From Pseudomonadota bacterium (lineage in GTDB: Bacteria > Desulfobacterota > Desulfobulbia > Desulfobulbales > JAGXFP01): a DNA stretch of 64,000 nucleotides. The stretch covers positions 17,422 through 81,421 of the forward strand of contig JAHJIQ010000034.1 in the NCBI GenBank assembly GCA_018823285.1. The letters are read 5' to 3'. The translations under genes were made by a program, and so were the position numbers. Shown in pieces: positions 52,919 to 62,039 of the stretch. Position 1 is the first letter of the stretch; the number at the start of each line of letters is the position of its first letter. The notes below the pieces were generated by a model. It had not been told where the DNA came from. It did not search any database and saw only the letters and a list, made by a program, of their open reading frames with translations.

Positions 52919-53278
52919 ATGTCTGATCTTATAAACGGTTATGAAATAAAATTGATTGCTGAAACCAGGATTGAGGCGATACCGAACCGGCAAGGTTTAT
53001 TCGAGTTTGAAATAGCAGATTTCCTTAGTCTCATCACAAACGGTGATGTTTCAATGAAAACAAAACTCGATAACATGCGGTTTGTGCCTGAGATCCTCAT
53101 TATCCAGAAAGCGAAATTGAAAAGACCGACCATTGACGAGTTCGCCAGAGAAACCAGAACCGAAAGCGATAAAGAAATGAGGACTTTTAAAACCTGCATC
53201 CGATGCGGCGGCCGCAACTCCTGCATAATCAACGGCTGCGCAAGGACCCCATGCGGATCAATCTGCGATAGCTTGTGA
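52919..53278 (+). CDS. Small protein with Cys-rich C-terminal tail
   Basis: 119 residues from the ATG at 52919 (GGGGG seven bases upstream); ATGs at 52793 and 52877 are in frame but lie within or next to the SEC-C gene. The first 90 residues are mixed and charged (GYEIKLIAETRIEAIPNRQG). The last 27 carry six Cys with many Gly, Asn and Ser, starting CIRCGGRNSC and ending CGSICDSL. No membrane segment or zinc-finger spacing I know fits. A metal-binding tail is the simplest reading; a leader-plus-core precursor peptide (RiPP) is possible, but no maturation enzyme is nearby. Confidence 0.6.
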   Translation: MSDLINGYEIKLIAETRIEAIPNRQGLFEFEIADFLSLITNGDVSMKTKLDNMRFVPEILIIQKAKLKRPTIDEFARETRTESDKEMRTFKTCIRCGGRNSCIINGCARTPCGSICDSL

Positions 53279-53339
53279 ACAGCAGCCCAAGTATTCAAAG
53301 ATATCTTAACTTTTGAATGCTTCCAAACACCCATTTGTC

Positions 53340-53373
53340 AAGCCAGACCCCAGTCTAAGCCAGACCCCAGTCT
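53340..53373. repeat. 17-bp perfect tandem duplication
   Basis: AAGCCAGACCCCAGTCT occurs twice in a row (53340-53356 and 53357-53373). The right copy ends on the stop codon of the truncated YkgJ-like gene on the minus strand, so the duplication lies exactly where that gene loses its expected C-terminal half. Confidence 0.85.
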
Positions 53374-53543
53374 CACTGGTGGTTTTCGCCGAGATGTATG
53401 ACGTCCACCCAGTCCAGAATATCCGTCTGGTTAAGTTCCTGCCAGCGTCTCATATCCGCTTCAGTGGCGCAGACATTGATAGCTCCAGACAGGTTCAAAC
53501 AACAATGACCACACTGTTTGCATGTAAATTTAAAGGAATTCAT
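53373..53543 (-). pseudogene. Truncated YkgJ-family zinc/iron-chelating protein
   Basis: Reading the minus strand from the ATG at 53543 gives 56 residues. KFTCKQCGHCCLNLSGA is the CxxCGxCC signature of the YkgJ (CxxCxxCC) family, followed by INVCATEADMRRW and DILDWVDVIHLGENHQ as in full-length members, and then a stop. Whole proteins of this family go on for another 60-80 residues with more Cys ligands. The break coincides with the 17-bp tandem duplication. It is most likely a 3'-truncated remnant; a functional miniature is less likely. Confidence 0.7.
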
Positions 53544-53601
53544 TTATCCGGATCATTTTTTGAGGCCTGAATTTAATACGGTTGGATTGTTATGCATGGC
53601 G

Positions 53602-54435
53602 TTAAAACATCCGCATTTGTTTTTCGAACAATGGATATACGACACTGATAATAACAAAGGGGTTTGGAGCCCTTTTGTTATGATGCTCCAATGTGGTTCC
53701 CAAAACCAATGAGAGTTCGTGTCTGCCGCTTTCAACAAACTGGTCCCAGTATTTTTCTTTCACTTTTTCAAGCGCTGTCTGTTCATTCCCGTTGTTGTCT
53801 TTCAGGCAATTCCAATACAGTGCTCCGATCTCCCAGTCTTCGATCATCAGTTTACTTGTCTTTCCCTGGCAATCTTCGAACCTGTAGGAAAATTTATATG
53901 GAAGCTTCCGGACAATCTCAAATTGACGGGCCACGGTCTCTTCATCGCTGAATAGATGGAGTTGCTGTTTCTGCTTTTCCAGATCGGCAAGTTTTGCGGC
54001 ATTCCATTCACGCTCAACAGGTTCAAATGTGAACTCCAGAAAACGAATGGGACGGAAAACCGCCAGGGACAGTTCATTCCGATGAGCAAGCTCAATCAAT
54101 TGTTGCAGGTCGTCGTATTTTACTACTTTGTCTAAAAAAGATTCCCGCCTTGCGCGCCAGCAATTATCCGTCGGCAGGGGCGGTCCAATTGCATTCAGGG
54201 AAGAGGGGAGGATTTTATGACTTTCGGGACGGCCGTCCTGGCTTGATCTTTCAAGTTCCGCTTCCACCCACTGGTATTTGCCATACTTTTGTCCATCATA
54301 GAGCTGGCGGAAGCGGATCGGGTAGAGGCGTCGCCATTCGCCGTTTTCCGTAACACCGGCCGTGCAGACCAGTTCGGCGTATTTTTTAGATAGGGTTGGA
54401 TAGGTTTTGACAGTGATCAGGATCTTCTCGATCAT
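53602..54435 (-). CDS. Uncharacterised protein paired with a DUF488 gene
   Basis: 277 residues, starting inside the ATGA overlap with the DUF488 gene upstream, so both are translated together. It is soluble, without signal peptide or membrane segment. MIEKILITVKTYPTLSKKYAELVC and ENGEWRRLYPIRFRQL look like a small beta-rich N-terminal domain, then basic and helical regions (about 85-150) and a C-terminal part KVKEKYWDQFVESGRHELSLVLGTTLEHH. I do not recognise the family. The pairing suggests a two-component module, perhaps defence or nucleic-acid related. The region is less GC-rich than its surroundings. Confidence 0.65.
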   Translation of the reverse strand: MIEKILITVKTYPTLSKKYAELVCTAGVTENGEWRRLYPIRFRQLYDGQKYGKYQWVEAELERSSQDGRPESHKILPSSLNAIGPPLPTDNCWRARRESFLDKVVKYDDLQQLIELAHRNELSLAVFRPIRFLEFTFEPVEREWNAAKLADLEKQKQQLHLFSDEETVARQFEIVRKLPYKFSYRFEDCQGKTSKLMIEDWEIGALYWNCLKDNNGNEQTALEKVKEKYWDQFVESGRHELSLVLGTTLEHHNKRAPNPFVIISVVYPLFEKQMRMF

Positions 54436-55328
54436 AGATGACAGACTGTCAATTTGTTGTGGCGGGCGAGAAAGTCACTGATACAGTGCCTGTGACAGTC
54501 TTGAGATTCTCGTTCAAAACAGGTCAATGCGATCCGATGATGACTTTTGAATTGCTGTAAAATGCGGGTCAACCCAACGTGTCTTTCCGGCAGGCTTTTT
54601 CGGTAATCGGAAAAGAGCGCTTCGTAGTCGTCTCTTGTCTTCAGGTCTTTGCGGTTCTGTGAATCTATACCTAATTCCGGGATGTGGAGATATTCAATGC
54701 CGAATTTCGGCAGAAGTGTTGATAGGGACCGTTGGCCAAATCCGAATTTGCGGCTTAACGGGTTTTTTCTGACATCGCAGAGAAGTTCGATGCCGTTTTT
54801 GATCAGTTTGTTGATATAGTCTTCAAACTGGATGCCTTCATAACCGATAGTGTAAATTGTTTTTTCCGTGGTGGTCATGATTGCCGCAGCCTTCTCTACG
54901 CATGCCAATTCCTTATTGTCGAGGAGCTGTTCCTTGATCTCGCTATTGATCGCGTAGTATGGAAAACGGCGATATACTTCCTGGACGAGCGACTGCCCTC
55001 GGTTGGGTTTTTCCCTCAGCCAGGCCCGGACTGCGTCACGTTCGGGATTTTTTTGTACCCAGGGCAACATGGCGATAGGGCTTTGTAAGCTCAGTTCTTT
55101 GTTTCCCTGTGCCAACCAGCCGCGTTTGTGCAACAGATCCAGGTCGTCGGCAGCCTGAAACGAATAACAGCCGTAGCGATACGGGACAAATGCGTAATGG
55201 TCAACGCCGGTTTCTTGGATATACAGAAACAGCAGTTTGTGGAGATCCATTTTCTTGAGAACTCCACCCGCCTGTTCCAGAAGAAACAATAGGAGTTTTT
55301 GGCGGTTATAGGTTGGCGGTTTGATCAT
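54432..55328 (-). CDS. Panacea/DUF4065-like N-terminus fused to a DUF488 domain
   Basis: 298 residues from the ATG at 55328; the frame reaches 55427 but the extra part looks unrelated. Residues of about 8-75 (LLLFLLEQAGGVLKKMDLHKLLFLY..., PYRYGCYSFQAADDLDLL) resemble the Panacea/SocA (DUF4065) domain known from phage and toxin-antitoxin proteins. From about 155 comes DUF488: TIYTIGYEGIQFEDYINKL, LLCDVRKNPLSRKFGFG, LGIDSQNRKDL and IALTCFERESQDCHRHCISDFLA, whose Cys and His residues may be catalytic or metal binding. Upstream lie a candidate promoter (TTGACT-16-TAATTG, 55484-55511) and a palindrome, ATCATTAATGAT, 35 bases before the start. Confidence 0.72.
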   Translation of the reverse strand: MIKPPTYNRQKLLLFLLEQAGGVLKKMDLHKLLFLYIQETGVDHYAFVPYRYGCYSFQAADDLDLLHKRGWLAQGNKELSLQSPIAMLPWVQKNPERDAVRAWLREKPNRGQSLVQEVYRRFPYYAINSEIKEQLLDNKELACVEKAAAIMTTTEKTIYTIGYEGIQFEDYINKLIKNGIELLCDVRKNPLSRKFGFGQRSLSTLLPKFGIEYLHIPELGIDSQNRKDLKTRDDYEALFSDYRKSLPERHVGLTRILQQFKSHHRIALTCFERESQDCHRHCISDFLARHNKLTVCHL

Positions 55329-55656
55329 GTCTGGTGACGTTTTGCCAGTCGTTGTATGATAAATCATTAATGATATCAATGCGTTCGTTGCATGTAGCAC
55401 AGTAACAGAAGGGCTGAAAATAGACAATGAGCATTGTATGAATAGATGAAAAAATAAATCTGTAATTCGGAAGTCACCTTACTCAATTATTTCTAACCTT
55501 GCCCAAGTCAATATATTTCCAAAATTACTTGATTGCGGAATATAGAAATTACCGGCTGGGAAAAATAATTGCACCAAACTTGTGATGCAGACCGGCCACA
55601 AATCTGACGGATTGTATGATCGGGAGGGTTTGTTGCAATTTCATGGGTGTCGAAGT
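55329..55656. promoter_or_regulatory. Promoter and palindromic operator upstream of the DUF488 gene
   Basis: 328 AT-rich bases. On the minus strand TTGACT (55506-55511), a 16-bp spacer and TAATTG (55484-55489) may be the promoter. A perfect 12-bp palindrome, ATCATTAATGAT (55363-55374), flanked by further ATGAT half-sites, lies between promoter and start, as in autoregulated toxin-antitoxin or defence operons. The rest of the gap shows nothing I can name. Confidence 0.45.
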
Positions 55657-58356
55657 TCAACTTTCATTCATTTCCCGCCCTTCCGTCCGTCTCCGTTTTC
55701 TCCATTTATAAAGTTCATGACCGGTAAAGATCAGGACCGGGAACGGCAGAAGGAGCCAGAGGTCGCCCACCGGGACCGGGGCGGTGTTGAAGACTCTTCG
55801 GACCGGTTCCACATTCAGGAGCATCCAGATCCAGACAAGTTCAACCGCCATCGCCCCGAGCAGCATCCGGTTGGTTGTAAATCCCACCGAGAAGGCGGAA
55901 AATTCCCAGCTCCGCATGGTCCAGGCATTCAACAACTGGCAGGAAACCGCGCCGAGCAGGGTCATGGTCATCGCCTGGCGATGGAGAAAGGGGTCGCCAA
56001 GCTCGACCGTCCCGTATTGCCAGCCATGCAGCAGGAGAAAACCGAGAAAGGCGCTCATTGCCGCCGCCGCCTCGATCACCCCGAGAAAGAAATAGCCGCG
56101 CTTGAATACCTCCCAGTCGAGGATCTTCTCCCCACGACCCACCGGCGGCCTGCGCATGATGTTCTTTTCCGGTTTTTCGCTGCCCAGGGCGAGTCCGGGC
56201 AGCATGTCGGAACCGAGATCGATGGAGAGGATCTGGATCACCGACAGCGGCAGCGGGATCTTCAGGAAGAACTGGAGAATGTACGGGACGATCTCCGGCA
56301 CATTCGAGGAGAGGATGTAGGTAACGAATTTCTTGATATTGAAATAGACCGTTCGTCCCTCCTCGATAGCGATGACAATGGAGTTGAAGTTATCGTCCAG
56401 CAACACCATGTCGGCCGCCTCCTTGGCTACCTCGGTGCCGGCAATCCCCATCGCGATGCCGATATCGGCCTTCTTCAGGGCCGGGGCGTCGTTGACTCCG
56501 TCCCCGGTCATCGCCACAACCTCATCATTGTTCTGCAGGGCCGTGGCAATTCTTAATTTCTGACTGCTGGCCATCCGGGCAAAAAGGATATTTTCCCTGC
56601 CGAGCATTTCCTCAAGCTGGTCATCGCCGATCTCCTCAAGTTCCTGGCCGGTCAGCACCCGGTCATGGGCAAGCCCGATCAGCCGGGCAACGGCGGCGGC
56701 CGTTTTCGGATGATCGCCGGTGATCATCATCACCCGGATTCCGGCCTCACCGCAGATGGCAACGGCGCCGGCGACCTCGCTGCGCGGCAGGTCCATGATC
56801 GCCGCAAGACCGAGCAGGACCAGCTCCTCCTCCCGCTCGCCGTCACCGACTGCCAGCGCCAGAACCCGGTAGGCCAGATCCTCAAGTTCTTCCGCCCAGG
56901 CATGCACCTGGGTGCGATACGCTTCATCGATCGGCCGGGGTTCACCGTCACCTGCCCGCCAGGTTGTGCATTTCTCCAGAACGACCTCCAGCGCCCCCTT
57001 GACAAAGAGATACTCTCTGCCGCCTTCGGCATACTGGGTCGACATCATTTTTCGATCGCTGGTAAAAGCATTCTCCCGGACCCGCTCATACGGCGGCTGA
57101 GAAATCCCCCGTTTTGCCACTGCAGCGACCAGAGCGAGTTCGGTCGGATCACCCCGCAGCGCGTCATCATCGATTTCGGCACGACAATTCAGCAGAGCGG
57201 CGGTCAGGAATTCATCAAGCCGTTCATCCGCGCCAGCGGCCCCCTGAACGGTAAAGTCTCCCGCTTCCCGGTAGCCTTCGCCGGACACCTTCACCAGTTC
57301 GCCTCCGGCCAGACGGATCTCTTTTAAAGTCATCTCGTTTCTGGTCAAGGTGCCGGTCTTGTCGGTACAGATTACCGTGGCGCTACCCAGGGTCTCCACC
57401 GAATCGAGATTTTTGATCAGCGCGTTGCGGCGGGCCATGCGCTGACTGGCAAGAGAGAGTGACAAGGTAATGGTCGGCAGCAGCCCTTCCGGGACATTTG
57501 CGACAATCAGCGACAGGGCGAAAATCGAGGCGAGCAGGGGTCCCTTGCCGGAAAACAGACCGAGCGCAAAAAAAACCAGCCCCATCAGCAGGGCAATGAT
57601 CGTCAGAATCCGGGTGATGTGAATAATTTCCCGCTGCATCGGCGTCAGGCTCTTCCCGACATTCCTGGTGAGACTCGCGATCCGGCCGAATTCGGTGGCG
57701 CCCCCGGTGGCGGTGGCCACGGCGATGCCGCTGCCGGTGGTGACGGTGGTCCCGGCAAAGACCATGTTTTTCGCGTCAAGCGCGCGGCGGGCGGCTCCCG
57801 GTTCCAAAGTGCGTGAGGCGGGGGCCGACTCCCCGTTCAGGGAGGACAGGTTCAGGTACAGGGAATTCGCCTCCAGCAGAACACCATCGGCGGCCACCTT
57901 GTCCCCTTCTTCAAGGAGCATGATATCACCGGGAACAATTTCCTCAGCGGCGACCGAGACAACCTCGCCTTCCCTGCGGACGGTGACCATGGTCGGCATC
58001 AGCCTGAGCAACGCTTCCATCGCCTTGTCCGCCCGGTATTCCTGCCAGAAGGTAAAGGTCGCATTGACGATCACTGCGCCGAGGATCGCGTAACCGAGAA
58101 TATCCATCCCCTCTCCGGGCGAAAACCGGTCGGCGACAAAAGACAGGGCGGCCGCCACTTCAAGGAGAATTGCAAAAAACTGGGTGTACTGGCCAAGGTA
58201 GGAGAGCAGATAATTCTTTTTTTCCGCCTGCTCCAACCGGTTCGGCCCGAATTCCCTGTGCAGTCGCTCGACCCGGGACCCGGCCAACCCATCCTCGGAG
58301 CTTTTCAAATGGCGAAGCAGGGTTTTGCTGTCAAGCCGGAACAGGTCCATGCTCAT
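55657..58356 (-). CDS. Cation-transporting P-type ATPase (type II)
   Basis: 899 residues with about ten membrane helices. The phosphorylation motif is CTDKTGTLT near residue 347. VANVPEGLLPTITLSL in helix four resembles the Na/K-ATPase group more than calcium pumps (which have AxIPEGLP). The nucleotide domain has KGALE and the hinge motif MTGDGVNDAPALKKADIGIAMG. The A-domain loop reads NGES where most pumps have TGES, a change seen in some bacterial relatives. The ATG overlaps the stop of the universal-stress gene by 4 bp. The ion cannot be read from sequence alone: Na+, H+ or Ca2+ are possible. Confidence 0.92.
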   Translation of the reverse strand: MSMDLFRLDSKTLLRHLKSSEDGLAGSRVERLHREFGPNRLEQAEKKNYLLSYLGQYTQFFAILLEVAAALSFVADRFSPGEGMDILGYAILGAVIVNATFTFWQEYRADKAMEALLRLMPTMVTVRREGEVVSVAAEEIVPGDIMLLEEGDKVAADGVLLEANSLYLNLSSLNGESAPASRTLEPGAARRALDAKNMVFAGTTVTTGSGIAVATATGGATEFGRIASLTRNVGKSLTPMQREIIHITRILTIIALLMGLVFFALGLFSGKGPLLASIFALSLIVANVPEGLLPTITLSLSLASQRMARRNALIKNLDSVETLGSATVICTDKTGTLTRNEMTLKEIRLAGGELVKVSGEGYREAGDFTVQGAAGADERLDEFLTAALLNCRAEIDDDALRGDPTELALVAAVAKRGISQPPYERVRENAFTSDRKMMSTQYAEGGREYLFVKGALEVVLEKCTTWRAGDGEPRPIDEAYRTQVHAWAEELEDLAYRVLALAVGDGEREEELVLLGLAAIMDLPRSEVAGAVAICGEAGIRVMMITGDHPKTAAAVARLIGLAHDRVLTGQELEEIGDDQLEEMLGRENILFARMASSQKLRIATALQNNDEVVAMTGDGVNDAPALKKADIGIAMGIAGTEVAKEAADMVLLDDNFNSIVIAIEEGRTVYFNIKKFVTYILSSNVPEIVPYILQFFLKIPLPLSVIQILSIDLGSDMLPGLALGSEKPEKNIMRRPPVGRGEKILDWEVFKRGYFFLGVIEAAAAMSAFLGFLLLHGWQYGTVELGDPFLHRQAMTMTLLGAVSCQLLNAWTMRSWEFSAFSVGFTTNRMLLGAMAVELVWIWMLLNVEPVRRVFNTAPVPVGDLWLLLPFPVLIFTGHELYKWRKRRRTEGREMNES

Positions 58357-59171
58357 TCGCTCCCGGCGTAATAGGCAATGGTGTTGACCGGGGTCAAACG
58401 AAAGAGCCTTTCCAGGCGGTTTTCCCCGAAAATCCTCGGTCGGCGTGCCAGACGCCGCCCACCGACAACCAGCAGTTCACAGTCGTGATGGGAGAGATGA
58501 TGAAGGATCTGGCCGATTTCGTCGGCAGCCAGGGCATGCTTGATTCGAAAGGGGATTTCCAGCAGTTTCAGGGCGCGGGAATAATGTTCGAGTCGATCAT
58601 TGATCCGCTGAAAGAGCTTTTTGGTGTCACCGATCTCCAGCCGGGCCATCCGACTGCGGCTGACCGGGCTGATCGAATAAATCTCGGCGGAACTTCCCAG
58701 GGCTTTGACCATTGAAGTGAAGAACAGAAATTTTTCCACCGACAACCGCTCTTCCCGGATCGGCAGAACCGCTTCCCTGGTCATCGCCCATGCCTCGATC
58801 CGGGCGACGCGGACGATCGCAAGATCCGTGGCCGGACGAAGGCGGCTCAATTTTTCACTTAGCGAATCCTCAAAAAATCGGCGCCGCATCCGGGTCGAAC
58901 AGAAAACAATATCGGCCCTGGTCTCCCGGAGATAATCACAGATTGCCTTTTCCGGCTTCCCCTCCAGGAACACCCGTTCGGTCTTGACCTTGTACCCTGC
59001 GGCAACCTCCTCAATCACCGCCATACTGCTTTCGACATCAAGTCTCTCGTCAGTCGGGTTGGCAACATGGAGCAGGGTCAGGGTGAGGTTATACAGGGAC
59101 GCATAACGGGCGGCATAAAAAGCGGAAACTTCCGAGGTGATCAGGCCGTTCACGGCCGCGACTGCTTTCAT
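58353..59171 (-). CDS. Two-domain universal stress protein (UspA family)
   Basis: 272 residues from the ATG at 59171, where GGAGG stands 7 bases upstream (a GTG six bases earlier is in frame). Two UspA-like halves: residues 1-130 (MKAVAAVNGLITSEVSAFYAARYA, TLTLLHVANPTDE, ADIVFCSTRMRRRFFEDSLSEKL) and 135-272 (KFLFFTSMVKALGSSAEI, CELLVVGGRRLARRP). The glycine loop for ATP is poor, so it may not bind nucleotide. Coupled to the P-type ATPase by a 4-bp overlap, it is probably a regulator of that pump. Confidence 0.85.
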   Translation of the reverse strand: MKAVAAVNGLITSEVSAFYAARYASLYNLTLTLLHVANPTDERLDVESSMAVIEEVAAGYKVKTERVFLEGKPEKAICDYLRETRADIVFCSTRMRRRFFEDSLSEKLSRLRPATDLAIVRVARIEAWAMTREAVLPIREERLSVEKFLFFTSMVKALGSSAEIYSISPVSRSRMARLEIGDTKKLFQRINDRLEHYSRALKLLEIPFRIKHALAADEIGQILHHLSHHDCELLVVGGRRLARRPRIFGENRLERLFRLTPVNTIAYYAGSE

Positions 59172-59273
59172 CAGCACACCTCCGGTTATCGGGCGGCCGA
59201 AAGGTGTCGGCCACCGAAAGGTTAACTGCTCGATCGACTATCTTACCTTACTAGAGATTTACCGGTCCCGACA

Positions 59274-60878
59274 TTAAACTTCGGGTTGCATCTCCTCCGC
59301 CGCAGCCATCTCCATGGCCCGGTGATAGAGTTTGAGATACCGGTTGACCACGTTGTCCCAGGTGTAATGGCGGTTGATCTCGTTCACCGCCGCCCGACGC
59401 ATCTCAAGCATTTTGTCTTTGTCGCTGCGGAAGAGATGAATCGCTTTCAGCATGGTCCCCATCAGGGCCGCGGAGTTATGTTCGCGATAGGCAAGGCCGG
59501 TGACCCCGTCGACTACCTTGACCAGGCCGCCGATGGCGTGAACAATCGGCAGATTGCCGAACAGTTGGGCGATATAATCGGTCAGGCCGCACGGCTCATA
59601 TTGGGACGGGACCAGAAAGAAATCCCCGGCGGCATAAATCCGGTTGGCGAGGACCGGATCAAAACCGCGCAACAGACAAACCCGTCCCCGGTACCGGCTG
59701 TCGGTGGTGAGGGCAATCAGCTCCTCTTCAATCTTCGGCTCACCGGTGCCGAGAACCAGCGCCTGGAATTTCTTGTCCATCGGCAGGAGGGTCTCAAGGG
59801 AGCCGACCAGTTTATCGACACCTTTCTGGGCGGTAAAACGGCCGATAAAGGTAAACAGAGGTTGTTTCGGGTGAGAGTCGAGAGAGCCGGTTTGATCGAT
59901 CCCGGGAAGATCGCCTGCCTGCAGATCCTTGATCAGGATCGCCCGGCAACGGGCCTTGCCGGCATACTTCCCGTCGGCGGGAGAAAAGGCGGCCTCGATC
60001 CCCATCGCCGCAGGCTGCATCGGATCATAGTCCGCCGGGTTGATCCCGTTGGTGACTCCGGCAAGCACAACCTTGCGATCAATCAGCCGGTGGCCGAGCC
60101 AGCCGGTCAAGCGATCATCCCCGGTCTCCTGCAGTTCCCGGGCATAATTCTCGCTTACCGTATTGAGAACCCCATAAGCAGAAGCGGCAAGGAAGGGGTT
60201 GAAATGGCCGTCCAGCAGGTTGCCCAGAATCACCTTTGAGGGAAGACCGGTAATGGTTTCGGCAAAGGCGAGATCGGCTATCTCCTGATGGTACCCCCAG
60301 CCTGCATTGTGAATGGTGACCAGGCAACCCGTCTCGTGAAAGTAATGGCGGTACCCTTCGATCTCCCGGATCATCGCCGGGACCAGTGCGGTATGCCCGT
60401 CGTGACAGTGGATCATATCGGGCTTTTCGCCCAACCGGATCATCATCGCGATGGCCGCCTTCTGCAGCAGCACGTTCATCGCGAAATAATCGTAATGCGC
60501 CATTCCCTGCCGGTGGAGCGGATTTCCCGCCGCTTCTTCTGCGGTATAGGTATAGATGCTTTTCTTTTCCCGATAGCGCTCGGCATCGATCAGATAAATG
60601 ACAACCCCGCACTTCTCCGCGCTCCAGAGCCGGACACTCTCCTGCCGCTCCCGCCCCACATAGTGCATGTTGATCAGTAAGGAGAGATCCAGGGGTTTAA
60701 AGCCAAGCGCTTCGGGGTCCAGGAACCCGTACAGCGGCATCACCACGCTGACCTGTTTGCCCTTCCGGACCAGCGCTTCAGCAAGCTGCCGGGACACATC
60801 CTTGACCCCGCCGGCCCCGGCCAGCCCGCTGTACTCGCGGGTCAGCATCAATACTTTTTTCAGCTGTCTTTTAGCCAT
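59274..60878 (-). CDS. glgA: Glycogen synthase (GT5)
   Basis: 534 residues, slightly longer than E. coli GlgA (477). LMLTREYSGLAGAGGVKDVSRQL carries the ADP-glucose loop, as KxGGL-like motif variant GAGGV. IHCHDGHTALVP, TIHNAGWGYHQE, GVTNGINPADYDP, IGRFTAQKGVD and DFFLVPSQYEPCGLTDYIAQLFG follow in order, and the ExCGL signature keeps its catalytic Glu. It extends alpha-1,4-glucan from a nucleotide sugar. It starts 24 bases after aroC on the same strand. Confidence 0.92.
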   Translation of the reverse strand: MAKRQLKKVLMLTREYSGLAGAGGVKDVSRQLAEALVRKGKQVSVVMPLYGFLDPEALGFKPLDLSLLINMHYVGRERQESVRLWSAEKCGVVIYLIDAERYREKKSIYTYTAEEAAGNPLHRQGMAHYDYFAMNVLLQKAAIAMMIRLGEKPDMIHCHDGHTALVPAMIREIEGYRHYFHETGCLVTIHNAGWGYHQEIADLAFAETITGLPSKVILGNLLDGHFNPFLAASAYGVLNTVSENYARELQETGDDRLTGWLGHRLIDRKVVLAGVTNGINPADYDPMQPAAMGIEAAFSPADGKYAGKARCRAILIKDLQAGDLPGIDQTGSLDSHPKQPLFTFIGRFTAQKGVDKLVGSLETLLPMDKKFQALVLGTGEPKIEEELIALTTDSRYRGRVCLLRGFDPVLANRIYAAGDFFLVPSQYEPCGLTDYIAQLFGNLPIVHAIGGLVKVVDGVTGLAYREHNSAALMGTMLKAIHLFRSDKDKMLEMRRAAVNEINRHYTWDNVVNRYLKLYHRAMEMAAAEEMQPEV

Positions 60879-60901
60879 CGATAGTTTTCCGGATAAAGAT
60901 A

Positions 60902-61963
60902 TCAGGGTTTGTGTACCGTCCGCTGACGGAGGAGATGATCGGCGAGGGTTAACGCGACCATCGCTTCACAGACCGGCAGGATCCTCGGGATCGCCGAAAT
61001 ATCGTGTCGGCCGCCGATCTTGACCTTGACCTCATTGCCGTCTAGGTCGATGGTCTTCTGCTCTTTGGCGATGGACGGGATGGGTTTCACCGCCACCCGG
61101 GCGACAATCTCCTGGCCGCTTGAGATCCCGGCAAGAATTCCCCCGGCATTATTGCCGATAAATCCGTCCCCGGTGATCGGATCGTTGTTTTCGGACCCCT
61201 TCATGGCGGCGGCCGCAAATCCGGCGCCGATCTCGACCCCCTTGACCGCCCCGATCGACATGAGCGCCCGGGCAAGGTCTCCGTCGAGTTTGTCGAACAC
61301 CGGTTCACCAAGTCCGGCCGGGCAGCCGGTGACCAGAATCTCGACCACTCCGCCCAGGGTGTCGCCCTCTTTGCGGACCAGTTCAATCCGCTCCTCCATC
61401 CGCGCCGCCGCTTCACGATCAGGGCAGGAAAGGGGGTTTTCCGAGATCACCGCAAGATCCCTCCCTGCAGCAACAATGCCGCCAAGGGCCACGGTATAAG
61501 TGGTAACCTTGATCCCCTCGCCCGCCAGCAGTTTTCTGGCCACCGCCCCGGCGGCCACCCGCGCTGCGGTCTCCCGGGCCGAAGCCCTGCCGCCGCCCCG
61601 GTGATCGCGGATTCCGTATTTTTTCAGATAAGTAATATCGCCATGACCGGGCCGGAAAATATTCTTCAGGTGATCATACGATTTGCTGTGAGCATCCTGG
61701 TTGAAAATCGCAAGAGAGATGGGGGTGCCGGTGGTCCTGCCCTCAAATATTCCGGAAAGAATCTGCACCTTGTCCGGCTCCTTGCGAGGGCTTGCAGCCG
61801 GTCCGCCCTGGCCCGGCCTGCGCCGGTCGAGATCCCGCTGGAGATCTTCTTCCGTGAGTTCAAGACCCGGAGGACAGCCGTCAATCGTTGCCCCGACTGC
61901 CGTGCCATGGGATTCTCCCCAGGTCGTCACCGTAAATATTCTGCCGAAGGTACTCCCCGCCAT
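60902..61963 (-). CDS. aroC: Chorismate synthase
   Basis: 353 residues, normal length. [27 protein letters not shown] is the opening signature with the first catalytic His, DRRRPGQ and [22 protein letters not shown] are the second and third, and [19 protein letters not shown] ends the core. It converts EPSP to chorismate with reduced FMN. It follows aroK by 76 bases, so two late steps of the shikimate pathway are together. Confidence 0.97.
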   Translation of the reverse strand: MAGSTFGRIFTVTTWGESHGTAVGATIDGCPPGLELTEEDLQRDLDRRRPGQGGPAASPRKEPDKVQILSGIFEGRTTGTPISLAIFNQDAHSKSYDHLKNIFRPGHGDITYLKKYGIRDHRGGGRASARETAARVAAGAVARKLLAGEGIKVTTYTVALGGIVAAGRDLAVISENPLSCPDREAAARMEERIELVRKEGDTLGGVVEILVTGCPAGLGEPVFDKLDGDLARALMSIGAVKGVEIGAGFAAAAMKGSENNDPITGDGFIGNNAGGILAGISSGQEIVARVAVKPIPSIAKEQKTIDLDGNEVKVKIGGRHDISAIPRILPVCEAMVALTLADHLLRQRTVHKP

Positions 61964-62039
61964 TTTTTCACCACAAGTAAAATATTAAGTAAGTTCATGA
62001 TTTTATTTAAAAAAATTTGAGATGTCAAGAAAGGCGACA

